A DNA stretch of 34,584 nucleotides from Candidatus Thioglobus sp. REDSEA-S12_B1 (lineage in GTDB: Bacteria; Pseudomonadota; Gammaproteobacteria; PS1; Pseudothioglobaceae), in assembly GCA_001628405.1 (NCBI GenBank), contig LURN01000053.1, positions 1 through 34,584 on the forward strand, in the 5' to 3' direction. Position numbers and translations under genes: made by a program. Each line of letters opens with the position of its first letter. Within the stretch, counting starts at the first letter, position 1. Positions 15,905 to 24,329 of the stretch are shown in pieces. The notes under the pieces were generated by a model. It had not been told where the DNA came from and searched no databases. It was given only the letters and a program-made list of their open reading frames with translations.

Positions 15905-17100
15905 TGAAGAAAGTTGTATTGGCGTATTCGGGTGGTTTAGATACCAGCATTATTGCAAAGTGGCTTCAAGATACTTACAGCTGTGAGGTAGTTACTTTTA
16001 CTGCAGATATTGGTCAGGGCGAAGAAGTGGAGCCAGCTCGACTAAAAGCAGAAGCAATGGGCATCAAGGAAATATATATTGAGGATTTGCGAGAAGAGTT
16101 TGCTCGAGATTTTGTTTTCCCAATGTTTAGAGCAAATGCAATTTATGAGGGTGAGTATTTACTCGGGACTTCTATAGCGAGACCTCTAATTTCTAAAAGA
16201 TTAGTAGAAATCGCTAAAGAGGTTGGTGCAGACGCAATCTCTCATGGCGCTACTGGTAAAGGAAATGATCAAGTTAGGTTTGAACTAAATGCTTATGCCA
16301 TTAATTCAGATATTCAGATTATTGCTCCATGGCGAGAATGGGACTTATCCTCGCGTGAGAGTTTAATGAATTATGCTGAGCAAAATAATATTGAAGTTGA
16401 CTATAAAAAGCAGTCAAAAAAATCTCCATACTCGATGGATGCAAATCTACTTCATATTTCTTATGAAGGTGATATCTTAGAAGATCCATGGCAGGAAGCA
16501 GAAGATGATATGTGGCGCTGGACAGTTTCTCCTGAGAACGCTCCAGACAAGCCAGAATACGTTGAATTATCTTATGAAAAAGGAGATATAGTTGCAATTA
16601 ATGGAAAAATGATGTCTCCAGCTAAGGTTATGGAAAAATTGAATGAACTCGCTGGAGCTCATGGTATAGGAAGGCTCGATATTGTTGAAAATCGTTTTGT
16701 TGGGATGAAGTCCAGAGGGTGTTATGAAACTCCCGCAGGAACTATCATGCTAAAAGCTCATCGTGCAATAGAATCTTTAACTTTGGATCGTGAGGCTGCC
16801 CACCTTAAAGATGAATTAATGCCTAAGTATGCAAAACTAATTTATAACGGGTTTTGGTTTGCTCCTGAGCGTGAAATGATGCAAGCAGCTATCGACGCCT
16901 CTCAGGAAAATGTGAGCGGGGAAGTCAGAATCAAGTTATACAAAGGAAGCGCATCAGTTGTTGGTAGAAAATCAAAGAACAGCTTATTCAGTGAAAAAAT
17001 AGCTACATTTGAGGATGATGAGGGAGCCTATAACCAAAAAGATGCAGAGGGCTTTATAAAATTGAATGCTCTGCGACTCAGGCTTAAATCTCTACAATAA
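15904..17100 (+). CDS. argG: Argininosuccinate synthase
   Basis: Condenses citrulline and aspartate with ATP to argininosuccinate in arginine synthesis. 398 aa, the common bacterial type I length rather than the ~447-aa E. coli form. Motifs: the N-type ATP pyrophosphatase P-loop AYSGGLDTS (residues ~8-16), the citrulline-site [16 protein letters not shown] (~112-127), IIAPWREWD (~139-147), the [19 protein letters not shown] block (in ~169-192), and [22 protein letters not shown] (in pieces, ~256-277). The ATG overlaps the DUF2914 stop by one base. The YfcE-like gene follows two bases after its stop. argH and other arg genes are not nearby. Confidence 0.97.
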   Translation: MKKVVLAYSGGLDTSIIAKWLQDTYSCEVVTFTADIGQGEEVEPARLKAEAMGIKEIYIEDLREEFARDFVFPMFRANAIYEGEYLLGTSIARPLISKRLVEIAKEVGADAISHGATGKGNDQVRFELNAYAINSDIQIIAPWREWDLSSRESLMNYAEQNNIEVDYKKQSKKSPYSMDANLLHISYEGDILEDPWQEAEDDMWRWTVSPENAPDKPEYVELSYEKGDIVAINGKMMSPAKVMEKLNELAGAHGIGRLDIVENRFVGMKSRGCYETPAGTIMLKAHRAIESLTLDREAAHLKDELMPKYAKLIYNGFWFAPEREMMQAAIDASQENVSGEVRIKLYKGSASVVGRKSKNSLFSEKIATFEDDEGAYNQKDAEGFIKLNALRLRLKSLQ

Positions 17101-17102
17101 CC

Positions 17103-17588
17103 GTGATAGAAGTAGGTATCCTCTCCGACACACATGGGGTGATTCATCCTGAAGTTATCAAACTCATGAACTCTTGTGATTTTGTTATTCATGCCGGCGA
17201 TATTGTGGATGAGGCTTCTTTAGAATTTCTCAAGCCAAAACAAAAAATGATTGCTGTGAGAGGAAATAATGATATCCATATCGCCTCTCTTGGAGAAGTT
17301 GAGACGTTAGATCTTCCTGGAGGAAATATTGCTATTGAACATGGCCATATGCATGGACACATCCAACCCAGTCATGACTCTTTAAGGGAAGCCTACCCAA
17401 ATGCCAAGGTAATTGTTTATGGTCATACCCACAAGCAAGTGATTGATAAAGACCAACCAACGTGGGTTGTTAATCCAGGTTCAGCTGGGAAAATTCGAAA
17501 CTATGGGGCAGCAAAATGTTTAAAGCTCACTATCAAAAATGAACAAGAGTGGGTTATTGAGCCTCAGGTTTTTGATGATATTTTTTAA
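17103..17588 (+). CDS. YfcE/MJ0936-type metallophosphodiesterase
   Basis: A 161-aa calcineurin-like phosphoesterase. The binuclear metal site is complete: SDTHG (~8-12), HAGDIV (~30-35), RGNND (~53-57), the histidine region IEHGHMHGH (~78-86), GHTH (~111-114) and the closing NPGSAGKIR (~123-131). Family members (E. coli YfcE, M. jannaschii MJ0936) hydrolyse phosphodiesters in vitro; the natural substrate is unknown. The start is GTG at 17103, two bases after the argG stop, the only start compatible with the family N-terminus IEVGILSDTHG. It ends the efp-to-yfcE co-directional run and converges with the slyD-like gene 45 bases away. Confidence 0.9.
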   Translation: MIEVGILSDTHGVIHPEVIKLMNSCDFVIHAGDIVDEASLEFLKPKQKMIAVRGNNDIHIASLGEVETLDLPGGNIAIEHGHMHGHIQPSHDSLREAYPNAKVIVYGHTHKQVIDKDQPTWVVNPGSAGKIRNYGAAKCLKLTIKNEQEWVIEPQVFDDIF

Positions 17589-17632
17589 ATAGTTTTGACT
17601 CAGTTTTGTTAGTTTTTTAACTGAAAATCCTA

Positions 17633-18103
17633 TTAATCGATAGAACCGCCCTCAATAATTTCATCTGCAGTAGCATCACGTATAGATAAAACTTCAACAT
17701 AAAAAATAATATCCTTGCCTGCTAGAGGATGATTCCCATCAATAGTGAGCTTTCCATCTTCAATATTAGAAACAATAAAGTCTTTTGTTCCACCTTTATC
17801 GTTCTGCATTGTCACAGTAGCACCAATATATCTGTACTCAAGTGGAACATTATTAAGGTCATCAGTAAAAATTAATTCATCAATTTTTGGGCCAAAAGCA
17901 TCCTCGGCCTTTAAAAGAATTTCAACCTCATCACCAACTGATTTGCCTTCGAGTTCTTTGGTTACTTGATTGAATAATAAAGTATTATCTCCTTGCACAT
18001 ATCCCAAAGGGTCTTCGACTTGTTCGATAACTTCACCATTGGATTTATCTACAATCCTGTAGGTTAATTCAACAAACTTATTTGTAGAAATTGTATCTGC
18101 CAT
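17633..18103 (-). CDS. SlyD-type FKBP peptidyl-prolyl isomerase
   Basis: A 156-aa cytosolic FKBP with an inserted IF chaperone domain. The FKBP part is split: KFVELTYRIVDKSNGEVIEQ (~9-28) with LGYVQGDNTLLFNQVTKELEGKSVGD (in pieces, ~33-58), and the C-terminal GNHPLAGKDIIFYVEVLSIRDAT (~123-145). Between lies the insert starting AEDAFGPKIDEL. No His/Cys-rich metal-binding tail like that of E. coli SlyD is present; it ends in an acidic stretch. Role: proline isomerisation and folding help; clients unknown. It lies nine bases after the unrecognised 116-aa gene, so they are co-transcribed. Confidence 0.9.
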   Translation of the reverse strand: MADTISTNKFVELTYRIVDKSNGEVIEQVEDPLGYVQGDNTLLFNQVTKELEGKSVGDEVEILLKAEDAFGPKIDELIFTDDLNNVPLEYRYIGATVTMQNDKGGTKDFIVSNIEDGKLTIDGNHPLAGKDIIFYVEVLSIRDATADEIIEGGSID

Positions 18104-18112
18104 AAAAATATC

Positions 18113-18463
18113 TTAGAAAATTGTCGCACCAAAAATTTTGACTTCATCTTCCTCAATACCTAAAACTAGTCTTCCCAAAAATTCTCCTGGTACCTCGGTA
18201 CTAGTTTGTTTGTATAGAATAGTAATATAGTCTCCTCTTCTAAGGCATCCCAAATACTCTCGATCAATGGAGAGACTAGAGAGCACTTTATTCTTTGTCC
18301 ATTGCTTTCCAATTTCAATTTCATTAGCGCCCATCAACATCTCTTTAGAGAAGTGTTTAATAAACCCTAGATAATCCCTTTTATTTGAAGATTCAACCAG
18401 ATCATCCCACATTGGGTTAGCAATTTCGAGAATTTCTTCATCAGTCTTGTCGAGTAGATTCAT
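18113..18463 (-). CDS. Unrecognised 116-aa protein (possible NTF2-like fold)
   Basis: Not recognised as a named family. It is acidic, without signal peptide or membrane segment, and contains one cysteine. The start, an amphipathic helix NPMWDDLVESSNKRDYLGFIKHFSKEM (split here: residues ~16-31 and 32-42), and the later beta-rich part (GDYITILYKQ, FLGRLVLGIEEDEVKIFGATIF) are reminiscent of NTF2-like/SnoaL-type small cone folds, but this is a guess from pattern. The gene looks real: ATG at 18463 with AAAGG about nine bases upstream, a consensus -10 (TATAAT, 18504-18499) and a downstream partner, slyD, nine bases away. Its position beside aprMBA suggests no clear job. Confidence 0.75.
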   Translation of the reverse strand: MNLLDKTDEEILEIANPMWDDLVESSNKRDYLGFIKHFSKEMLMGANEIEIGKQWTKNKVLSSLSIDREYLGCLRRGDYITILYKQTSTEVPGEFLGRLVLGIEEDEVKIFGATIF

Positions 18464-18498
18464 TTAATTAACCTTTAAATTAAGTTCGCAAAGATATT

Positions 18499-18504
18499 AT
18501 TATA
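18499..18504 (-). promoter_or_regulatory. Candidate -10 box for the 116-aa gene/slyD unit
   Basis: TATAAT on the minus strand, 35 bases before the start at 18463, located just past the U-rich tract of the aprA terminator. The -35 position falls within the terminator hairpin and shows no consensus. If used, promoter and upstream terminator share the same ~35 bases. Confidence 0.35.
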
Positions 18505-18535
18505 TAAAACAACTGAGACCTCTAAAGAGGCCTCA
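18505..18535 (-). terminator. Intrinsic terminator after aprA
   Basis: Read on the minus strand, TGAGGCCTC (18535-18527) pairs with GAGGTCTCA (18522-18514) around a four-base loop, nine pairs with one G-U. It is followed by a U-rich run (GTTGTTTTA, 18513-18505). On the plus strand the same bases leave an A-C mismatch, so the structure favours minus-strand RNA, as expected for the aprM-aprB-aprA transcript. It begins 25 bases after the aprA stop. Confidence 0.8.
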
Positions 18536-18559
18536 ATTTAAAATAGTTAAGAAATTTAA

Positions 18560-20395
18560 TTAATCAACTATATGGTATAGCGGCGCTTTTTCCATCGTCC
18601 ATTCACCAGAATTTGGATCTCGCCTTGATACCGTTAGGCAATGCCAATTGTCATCATCCAACTTCATGTGATCACCTCTATAATAGTATCCTGGCCAGCG
18701 TGTTTCTTCACGGAATAAGGTATGCTGAGCAACACACTCTGACGTTAGAGTTCTATGCTTAAGCTCCCAGGCTCGCATTAACTGATGCAAGTCTTCAGCA
18801 CCAAGATGCTCAAGATCTTCTTGAAGAATTCCTAGTAATTCAATACCTTTTTTGAGAAGGTTGCCATTTGTCATGTAGTTGACACTGATACCACCAACAT
18901 ACTCATCCATGATTTTTTCAAGTCTTTGAAGTCCTTGAATTGGCAATAGATAGCTTGGTGAAACAGTTCCAGCTGTAATTTCATTTCTTCCAACAGTGTA
19001 GTTTTCTAGAGGTTTGAAAATGATTTCTTTAAGGTCATCACACTGTTTGTTACTGACCTGTATTTTTTCATCGCCAAGGTCTAGGATGTACTTAACTGCT
19101 GCTTTTGCAGCAATCCTGCCTTCAGTAAACGAGCCTGATGAGAATTTATGTGCAGTGCCTCCAACAGTGTCTCCAGCTCCAAAGAGACCCTCGACAGTAA
19201 GCATTCTGTTGTAACCCCAAAAGTACTCTGGTGGTGAGATATCTTCTGGCCCACTCACCCAAGCTCCTGAACAGGTAGCGTGAGAACCCATTACATATGG
19301 CTCTGAAGTAGTTAATTCAGGATTGGTATATTTTGGATCAATATTTTGAGATGCCCAGACAACAGCTTGGCCCACTGTCATTCCTAAAAAGTTCTCCCAT
19401 CCAATGACCTCAAGATGTGGATCTTGGAATGCTTCCATGGTTACCATGTGGATTGGGCCTCTTCCAGCTTTAACCTCTTCTATAAATGCATGATTTCTTA
19501 AGCATGTAGGAGTCGGTGTATGGTCAATATATTCTCCAACCATTGCCTTAGTATGCTCATACCACTTGGATTCGTACTCCTCACCATAGGTATTTTGTGT
19601 ATAAGTTTTGAGATGAAGAAAGTAAGCTCCAACGGGACCATATCCATCCTTGAAACGAGTCAAAACAATACGGTTTTCCATCTGCGTCATTTTTGCACCA
19701 ACCTGTATTGGTAATGCATATGCTGAGCCGCTACTCCATGGAGCGTACCAAGTCCTTCCCATTCCTTCGCCAACTGATCGAGGCTTAAATATATGAGAAG
19801 CGCCACCAGCACCAACAATGACTGCTTTGGCGCGGAATACATGATAATCACCAGTACGACAGTTAAATCCTACTGCTCCACCTACACGGTTTTCTTTGGA
19901 CTCATCCATCAAAAGATGGGTAACCATGATTCTGTTGTAAATTTTATCAACTGAATTTCTAGCTGCTTCAGCAACGATTGGTTTGTAGCTCTCACCATGG
20001 ATCATGATTTGCCATTTACCTTCACGCTGATAACGCCCAGTCTCTTCATTTCTCATAATGGGAAGTCCCCACTCTTCAAATTTATGAACAGCTGAGTCAA
20101 CATGACGAGCCATATCAAAAGCAAGGTCTTCACGAACCAGGCCCATCAGGTCATTCCTAGCATATCTGACATGATCTTCAGGTTGGTTCTCATCCCACTG
20201 CATACCCATGTAGCAGTTGATGGCATATAGGCCTTGAGCAACAGCACCACTTCGATCAATATTTGCTTTTTCAGCACAAATGATTCTCATGTCACGACCC
20301 CAGTACCTAGCCTCATAGGCTGCACCAGTTCCGGCCATACCTCCGCCCACGACTAGAATGTCACAATCTTCCCAAACAGTTTTTCTTTTAGCCAT
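18560..20395 (-). CDS. aprA: Adenylylsulfate (APS) reductase, alpha subunit
   Basis: The FAD-containing catalytic subunit of dissimilatory APS reductase; in sulfur oxidisers it runs in reverse, turning sulfite and AMP into APS while electrons pass to AprB. 611 aa. Seen: the FAD dinucleotide fold LVVGGGMAGTGAA (residues 14-26), RSGAVAQGLYAINCYMG (48-64), and the second FAD-binding GAGDTVGGTAHKFSSGSFTEGR (in pieces, 406-427). The substrate-pocket Arg (R247 in RFKDGYGPVG) and His (H372 in GSHATCSGAWVSGPED), known from the Archaeoglobus enzyme, are present. ATG overlaps the aprB stop (TAATG). The surroundings (AprM, Sat) support oxidation rather than sulfate reduction, since no qmo genes are seen here. 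Confidence 0.97.
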   Translation of the reverse strand: MAKRKTVWEDCDILVVGGGMAGTGAAYEARYWGRDMRIICAEKANIDRSGAVAQGLYAINCYMGMQWDENQPEDHVRYARNDLMGLVREDLAFDMARHVDSAVHKFEEWGLPIMRNEETGRYQREGKWQIMIHGESYKPIVAEAARNSVDKIYNRIMVTHLLMDESKENRVGGAVGFNCRTGDYHVFRAKAVIVGAGGASHIFKPRSVGEGMGRTWYAPWSSGSAYALPIQVGAKMTQMENRIVLTRFKDGYGPVGAYFLHLKTYTQNTYGEEYESKWYEHTKAMVGEYIDHTPTPTCLRNHAFIEEVKAGRGPIHMVTMEAFQDPHLEVIGWENFLGMTVGQAVVWASQNIDPKYTNPELTTSEPYVMGSHATCSGAWVSGPEDISPPEYFWGYNRMLTVEGLFGAGDTVGGTAHKFSSGSFTEGRIAAKAAVKYILDLGDEKIQVSNKQCDDLKEIIFKPLENYTVGRNEITAGTVSPSYLLPIQGLQRLEKIMDEYVGGISVNYMTNGNLLKKGIELLGILQEDLEHLGAEDLHQLMRAWELKHRTLTSECVAQHTLFREETRWPGYYYRGDHMKLDDDNWHCLTVSRRDPNSGEWTMEKAPLYHIVD

Positions 20396-20865
20396 TAGTA
20401 GTAAACTCCTTCTTTAAGCTTATCCTTGCTGATTACAGGCAGACCCGTCTCGACATTAAGTGCGTCTGGTTCAAAACATAATAATTGAGAGTCAAGTGCT
20501 TCTTGATCTGGAACTTCCAATTCACCTAGTTTAGGAATTTTTTCACCCCATGGTTGGGTTGTAATAGGAGAAAGGAAATTTTTCTCCCTGCCATCTCTAA
20601 ATTTAATTTTCCAAGAGATTGTTCCTTTTTCTTCTTCACGAAGAACCCTTACGCTGTGGCCTAGAGGAGCAAAATCAGTATAACCTCTTGCATCTATAGC
20701 ATTTTGTGGACAAGCTTTCACGCATGAGTAGCATTCCCAGCACATATTTGGTTCGATGTTAACTGCACGACGAATAGTTTTATCAATATGCATAATATCT
20801 GATGGACAGATATCTACACAGTGACCGCATCCATCGCATCGAGTCATGTATACAAATGTTGGCAT
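20395..20865 (-). CDS. aprB: Adenylylsulfate (APS) reductase, beta subunit
   Basis: The ferredoxin-like subunit that carries electrons between the AprA flavin and the membrane partner. 156 aa. Two 4Fe-4S clusters: C10, C13, C16 and C20 (CDGCGHCVDICP), and C42, C45, C48 and C52 (CWECYSCVKACP). W43 next to the second cluster corresponds to the tryptophan implicated in electron transfer in the Archaeoglobus enzyme. The rest is the AprB-type tail that wraps AprA, containing FAPLGHSVRVLREEEKGTI and the ending GVYY. It overlaps aprA by one base and follows aprM by 20 bases. Ribosome binding site GGAGA is visible just upstream of the ATG on the minus strand. Confidence 0.97.
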   Translation of the reverse strand: MPTFVYMTRCDGCGHCVDICPSDIMHIDKTIRRAVNIEPNMCWECYSCVKACPQNAIDARGYTDFAPLGHSVRVLREEEKGTISWKIKFRDGREKNFLSPITTQPWGEKIPKLGELEVPDQEALDSQLLCFEPDALNVETGLPVISKDKLKEGVYY

Positions 20866-20885
20866 AATATTTTCTCCGAAATTAA

Positions 20886-21680
20886 TTAATAGTGACGTGG
20901 TGCTTCACGTTTGATTCCTAAACCAAATTTCTCTGGTAAGTCAGCTGGCTCTGGAAGATTCTCTCTTGACCCATCTGCTTTGGTAACTCTTTTTTGATAA
21001 GCAGCAGCAGGCTTGTAAAACATGTGAGCAAATTTAGACCAAAGTACACCTCCAAAAAGAACAGTACTTGAGATGATAAATAGCCCAAAAAATAAAGTTT
21101 GCCAAACAGCAATCTGGTTTGACTGAAGATAAGACCAAATTAGAGCAAAGGTTGCCATTGCTATTAGAGAGAGGACAAATAAATCTGCTCTCATAACCCT
21201 ATACCATTTATTACCTTCAGCAGCTACATCAACTCTAATAAAAAACCAGAACCAATATCCACCAAGACAAAGCATTGCAGCGCCTAAATGCCACATTAAT
21301 GGCCATAGGGAAGGTGTAATAGAACTTGGAGTAGAGTATGAAAAAATCATTACAACAGTAGCAATAACAAAAAGAACAAAGCCATACATGGTTAGAAGAT
21401 GAGCTAGTCTTCTTCTAGTACTACAAAATTCAGAAGAGGTGAGTACTTCATTGGTTGCTGTTTTAAAAGCCAAAGATGCTTTCTCACCAGAACTAACATT
21501 TCTTGTTGCAGATTTCTTAGCTTTTACTGAGTTGTTAAAAAAGTACTTTGCACTTTTTTTGTGAATGACGTCAAAGATGGTTGCTCCAATGACGAGAAAA
21601 AACATAGCTACTACGTATGTTTGCATCACTAATGATGGGATGAAAGTTCCTATTTCAGAAAATGGGTTTATTGAGATCAT
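20886..21680 (-). CDS. aprM: APS reductase membrane anchor AprM
   Basis: A 264-aa membrane protein with about five helices (residues ~14-36, 90-115, 125-150, 160-180 and 190-215), followed by a soluble C-terminal stretch with VTKADGSRENLPEPADLPEKFG. It is related to the heme-b-type gamma subunits of respiratory enzymes; histidines such as those in LAHLLTMYG and MWHLGAAM could be heme ligands. In sulfur-oxidising Gammaproteobacteria an aprM gene precedes aprBA and is thought to pass electrons from AprBA to quinone or cytochromes, in place of QmoABC. AAAGGA eight bases before the ATG at 21680 is a clear ribosome binding site. First gene of aprM-aprB-aprA. Confidence 0.9.
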   Translation of the reverse strand: MISINPFSEIGTFIPSLVMQTYVVAMFFLVIGATIFDVIHKKSAKYFFNNSVKAKKSATRNVSSGEKASLAFKTATNEVLTSSEFCSTRRRLAHLLTMYGFVLFVIATVVMIFSYSTPSSITPSLWPLMWHLGAAMLCLGGYWFWFFIRVDVAAEGNKWYRVMRADLFVLSLIAMATFALIWSYLQSNQIAVWQTLFFGLFIISSTVLFGGVLWSKFAHMFYKPAAAYQKRVTKADGSRENLPEPADLPEKFGLGIKREAPRHY

Positions 21681-21845
21681 TTTTTTTCCTTTATTAAATT
21701 GTCTTACAAATATTTTTTCAAATTAAATGCACTACATTTCCGAGCGTGCAATTGTAGAAGAAACAAGCTCTAGAAGTGTGAATTTTATAGAACCAGAAAA
21801 CTCAAAACTAATGGACCAGATTTTTTCTAAATTATTCATATTAAT
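21681..21845 (-). other. 165-base gap between sat and aprM
   Basis: Lies between two same-strand genes of one pathway. No hairpin terminator is visible after sat. On the minus strand TTGCAC is followed 18 bases later by TTTAAT, a possible promoter for aprMBA with a leader of about 40 bases. A 60-codon plus-strand frame crossing into sat (21727-21909) has no family features and is probably not a gene. So sat and aprMBA may be read as one unit with an internal promoter. Confidence 0.35.
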
Positions 21846-23051
21846 CTATTTCGCCGAATGCCCTTTAAGTTCAACCTTTACTTTATCTCTCTCCTTTATT
21901 CCTGCGTAATAATTTTGAAGAATTTTTAATACCTCTGGTCTTGAAAAGTTTTCTGGAACTTCTTCATTTTCACTCAGCAGGTGCCTTAGTTTTGATCCTG
22001 AAAGCAGTAATCTATCTTCAGGAGTATGAGGGCATGTTTTCATGCTCGCCATACCTCCACACTTGTTGCACCAAAATGTCCAGTCAATTTTGAGGGGTTT
22101 TGTTATCAAATCACTATCAACATCATCAAAGATATTATGTGCATCAAAAGGGCCATAATAATCGCCAACACCAGCGTGATCCCTTCCAACAATCAAATGA
22201 GAGCAGCCATAATTTTGCCTAAACAATGCATGTAATAATGCTTCTCTAGGGCCAGCATATCTCATATCTAAAGGATAGCCAGATTGAATAACAGTGTTAT
22301 CAACAAAATAATTTTCAATTAATGTAGAAATAGCCTCTGAACGGACTTCGGCTGGAATATCTCCAGGTTTAAGCTCTCCCAAGGTTGAATGAATCATGAC
22401 GCCATCACAAATTTCTATGGCAATTTTTGCTAGATATTCATGGGACCTGTGCATTGGATTTCTGGTTTGAAAAGCAGCTATCGTTGACCAGTTTTTTGAT
22501 TCAAAATATGAGCGGGTTTCCGAAGGTGTCATATAAAGTTCACCGTATTGATCAGGAAATCCACCATCAGAAATGACTTTTACCTTGCCAGCAAGGTTGT
22601 ATTTTCCCTGAGACATTACAATTGCGACACCTGGGTGATCTGTATCTGTGGTTTTAAATACCTCTTTGCATTCAAGTTCTTTGTCAATTGTGTATTTTTC
22701 AGAAACGAGCATTGTGGCAATTGTTTCGTTTGTTTTTTCATACACGATAGCAATCTCTTGACCTTCATTAATGTCTTCATCATCAGTCGAGAGAGTTATA
22801 GGAATTGGCCAAAAAGTACCATTATCTAAAGTCATATTTTTGCAAACATTCAGCCAGTCAGACTTATTCATAAAGCCTTCGAGAGGTGTAAATCCACCAA
22901 TACCAAACATGATGAGGTCACCAAATTCTCTTGAAGTGCAAAAAACTTTTGTAAGTGTTTCAGACCTCTCTTTCTCCTGCAATGCGTCATTTGCACTTAG
23001 GGCAAGCGGCTTTAGTACATTGCTACCATGAGGAGGAACAAGCTTAGACAT
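21846..23051 (-). CDS. sat: Dissimilatory sulfate adenylyltransferase (ATP sulfurylase)
   Basis: In sulfur oxidisers it makes ATP and sulfate from APS and pyrophosphate, substrate-level phosphorylation completing sulfite oxidation. 401 aa, the homo-oligomeric Sat type, not CysDN. Seen: the N-terminal PUA-like domain with [10 protein letters not shown] (52-61), the catalytic [10 protein letters not shown] (195-204), [25 protein letters not shown] (289-294), and a zinc-site-like [16 protein letters not shown] with C328, C331, C340 and H342 near the C-terminus, as in Thermus- and symbiont-type enzymes. SGSKLRHLL (351-359) replaces the usual GTKIR form. It precedes aprMBA on the same strand, so both sulfite-oxidising steps are together. 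Confidence 0.96.
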   Translation of the reverse strand: MSKLVPPHGSNVLKPLALSANDALQEKERSETLTKVFCTSREFGDLIMFGIGGFTPLEGFMNKSDWLNVCKNMTLDNGTFWPIPITLSTDDEDINEGQEIAIVYEKTNETIATMLVSEKYTIDKELECKEVFKTTDTDHPGVAIVMSQGKYNLAGKVKVISDGGFPDQYGELYMTPSETRSYFESKNWSTIAAFQTRNPMHRSHEYLAKIAIEICDGVMIHSTLGELKPGDIPAEVRSEAISTLIENYFVDNTVIQSGYPLDMRYAGPREALLHALFRQNYGCSHLIVGRDHAGVGDYYGPFDAHNIFDDVDSDLITKPLKIDWTFWCNKCGGMASMKTCPHTPEDRLLLSGSKLRHLLSENEEVPENFSRPEVLKILQNYYAGIKERDKVKVELKGHSAK

Positions 23052-23287
23052 AAGTTAATAGTAAATTAAGTATTAATATTTCCAGAATTATCTAACTCAT
23101 ATACATGAGTTAGTGATATGTTATCATAGGTTTAATTATTAAAATAAAACAATTAAAACTTGAATCACATCTGTGCTCATTTTTCTAGCAAAAAAGTATA
23201 CATGAATTAATATATATCTTTAGTTTTTTTTGTTTGAAATTTCTTATAATAGTTCTTTTTGGCTTTTTTAAATTATTATTTATTGAA
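23052..23287. other. 236-base divergent gap between sat and azlC with twin dyads
   Basis: Contains two adjacent dyads: CTAACTCAT (23092-23100) with ATGAGTTAG (23105-23113) around ATAC, then TGATA (23114-23118) with TATCA (23122-23126) around TGT. They sit 41-75 bases upstream of the sat ATG, where an activator or repressor of sat would bind. No convincing -35/-10 pair for either gene was found. The rest is AT-rich with no ORF; TTG at 23234 could extend azlC but is less likely. Confidence 0.45.
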
Positions 23288-23962
23288 ATGATTCAATCAG
23301 CAATAAAAGTTTCGTTGCCAATTATGTTTGGCTTTGTTCCTTTAGGAATAGCGTTTGGTCTGTTGTTTCAAGATCTTGGATATCCATGGTACTTTGCATC
23401 TCTTATGGGAATTATTGTTTATGCAGGGGCGGCCCAGTTTATGGCAATTGGGTTTTTATCCGTAGGTTTGGGGATAGTTGAAATTGCGATGTCAACTTTT
23501 TTTTTAAATTCAAGGCATATGTTTTATGGGCTTTCATTCTTGGAAAGTTTTGGCAATTGGAATCTAAGAAAACTATATTTAATATTTGGAATGACAGATG
23601 AAACATATGCTCTTTTAACAACGATCAAAGTTCCTAAGAGTTTTCAAAAAGAACGATACTATCTTTACATAACACTATTCTCTCAAATATATTGGGTATT
23701 CGGATGTACGATTGGTGCACTGCTCGCAGATATTCTAACTTTTAATACAAATGGTATGGAGTTTGCTGCAACCGCTTTGTTTGTAGTCCTCTTGATTGAG
23801 CAATGGATAATGGTTAGGAAATTGCTGCCATTTATTGTTGGTTTTATTTCATCCATAATTGCACTTGTGTTTTTTTTAGATCACATGTTGCTAGTTGCCA
23901 TTATGGTCTCGATTATTTCAATAGTATTGTTGCGTCTAATAAAGGTTAATCATTATGAATGA
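23288..23962 (+). CDS. azlC: AzlC-family branched-chain amino acid exporter subunit
   Basis: A 224-aa membrane protein with several hydrophobic helices; the family (AzlC/YgaZ, LIV-E) exports valine and other branched-chain amino acids together with a small AzlD/YgaH partner. Typical features: KVSLPIMFGFVPLGIAFGLL (residues ~7-26), MGIIVYAGAAQFMAIGFL (~40-57), and NSRHMFYGLSFLE (~73-85), matching the family DxRHxLYG block. Start: ATG at 23288 gives the family N-terminus; a TTG 18 codons upstream (23234) stays in frame and is the alternative, and neither has a clear ribosome binding site. Overlaps azlD by 8 bases. Its substrate in this organism is not known. Confidence 0.88.
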   Translation: MIQSAIKVSLPIMFGFVPLGIAFGLLFQDLGYPWYFASLMGIIVYAGAAQFMAIGFLSVGLGIVEIAMSTFFLNSRHMFYGLSFLESFGNWNLRKLYLIFGMTDETYALLTTIKVPKSFQKERYYLYITLFSQIYWVFGCTIGALLADILTFNTNGMEFAATALFVVLLIEQWIMVRKLLPFIVGFISSIIALVFFLDHMLLVAIMVSIISIVLLRLIKVNHYE

Positions 23963-24272
23963 ATTACAATATTTAATAGGCGTCATAATCGCAATGGCAT
24001 TAGCAACTTACTTTACAAGACTCATCCCTTTCGTCCTTTTTGGAACAGGTAAAGAGAGTTCTTTACTCAACTATGTTGCGAAGAGCACACCACCTATGGT
24101 TATGATGATTCTTGTAGTTTATATGTTGAAAGATGTAAATTATCATTCCTTTGAATCTGTTTATACTTTTCTTTCAATTGCTATAACAATAGGTCTTCAT
24201 GTATATAAAAGAAATGCTCTATTAAGTATTGTAACTGGCACTGCAATTTATATGTTTTTTGTTCAGATGTAG
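23955..24272 (+). CDS. azlD: AzlD-family small subunit of a branched-chain amino acid exporter
   Basis: A 105-aa protein with about four hydrophobic helices and the AzlD-type pattern: MALATYFTRLIPFVLFG (residues ~14-30), followed by LNYVAKSTPPMVMMILVVYML (in ~38-58), and a hydrophobic end. It is the obligate small partner of AzlC/YgaZ. The ATG at 23955 overlaps the azlC stop by 8 bases, so the pair is translationally coupled. It lies between the sulfate-forming genes and a SulP transporter; no functional link to sulfur is apparent from sequence. Confidence 0.87.
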   Translation: MNELQYLIGVIIAMALATYFTRLIPFVLFGTGKESSLLNYVAKSTPPMVMMILVVYMLKDVNYHSFESVYTFLSIAITIGLHVYKRNALLSIVTGTAIYMFFVQM

Positions 24273-24329
24273 TGTTTTTTTAAATGAATTAATATTTTTT
24301 TGCTAGGTTAATTTAGATTGTATTTACTA

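Noticed and set aside
17589..17632. Possible bidirectional terminator between the yfcE-like and slyD-like genes
   Set aside because: TCAGTT and AACTGA can pair, but the stem is only six A/T-rich pairs with a 13-base T-rich loop; too weak to call.
21727..21909. 60-codon plus-strand frame between aprM and sat
   Set aside because: It runs into the 3' end of sat antisense, has no ribosome binding site and no recognisable domain; probably chance.
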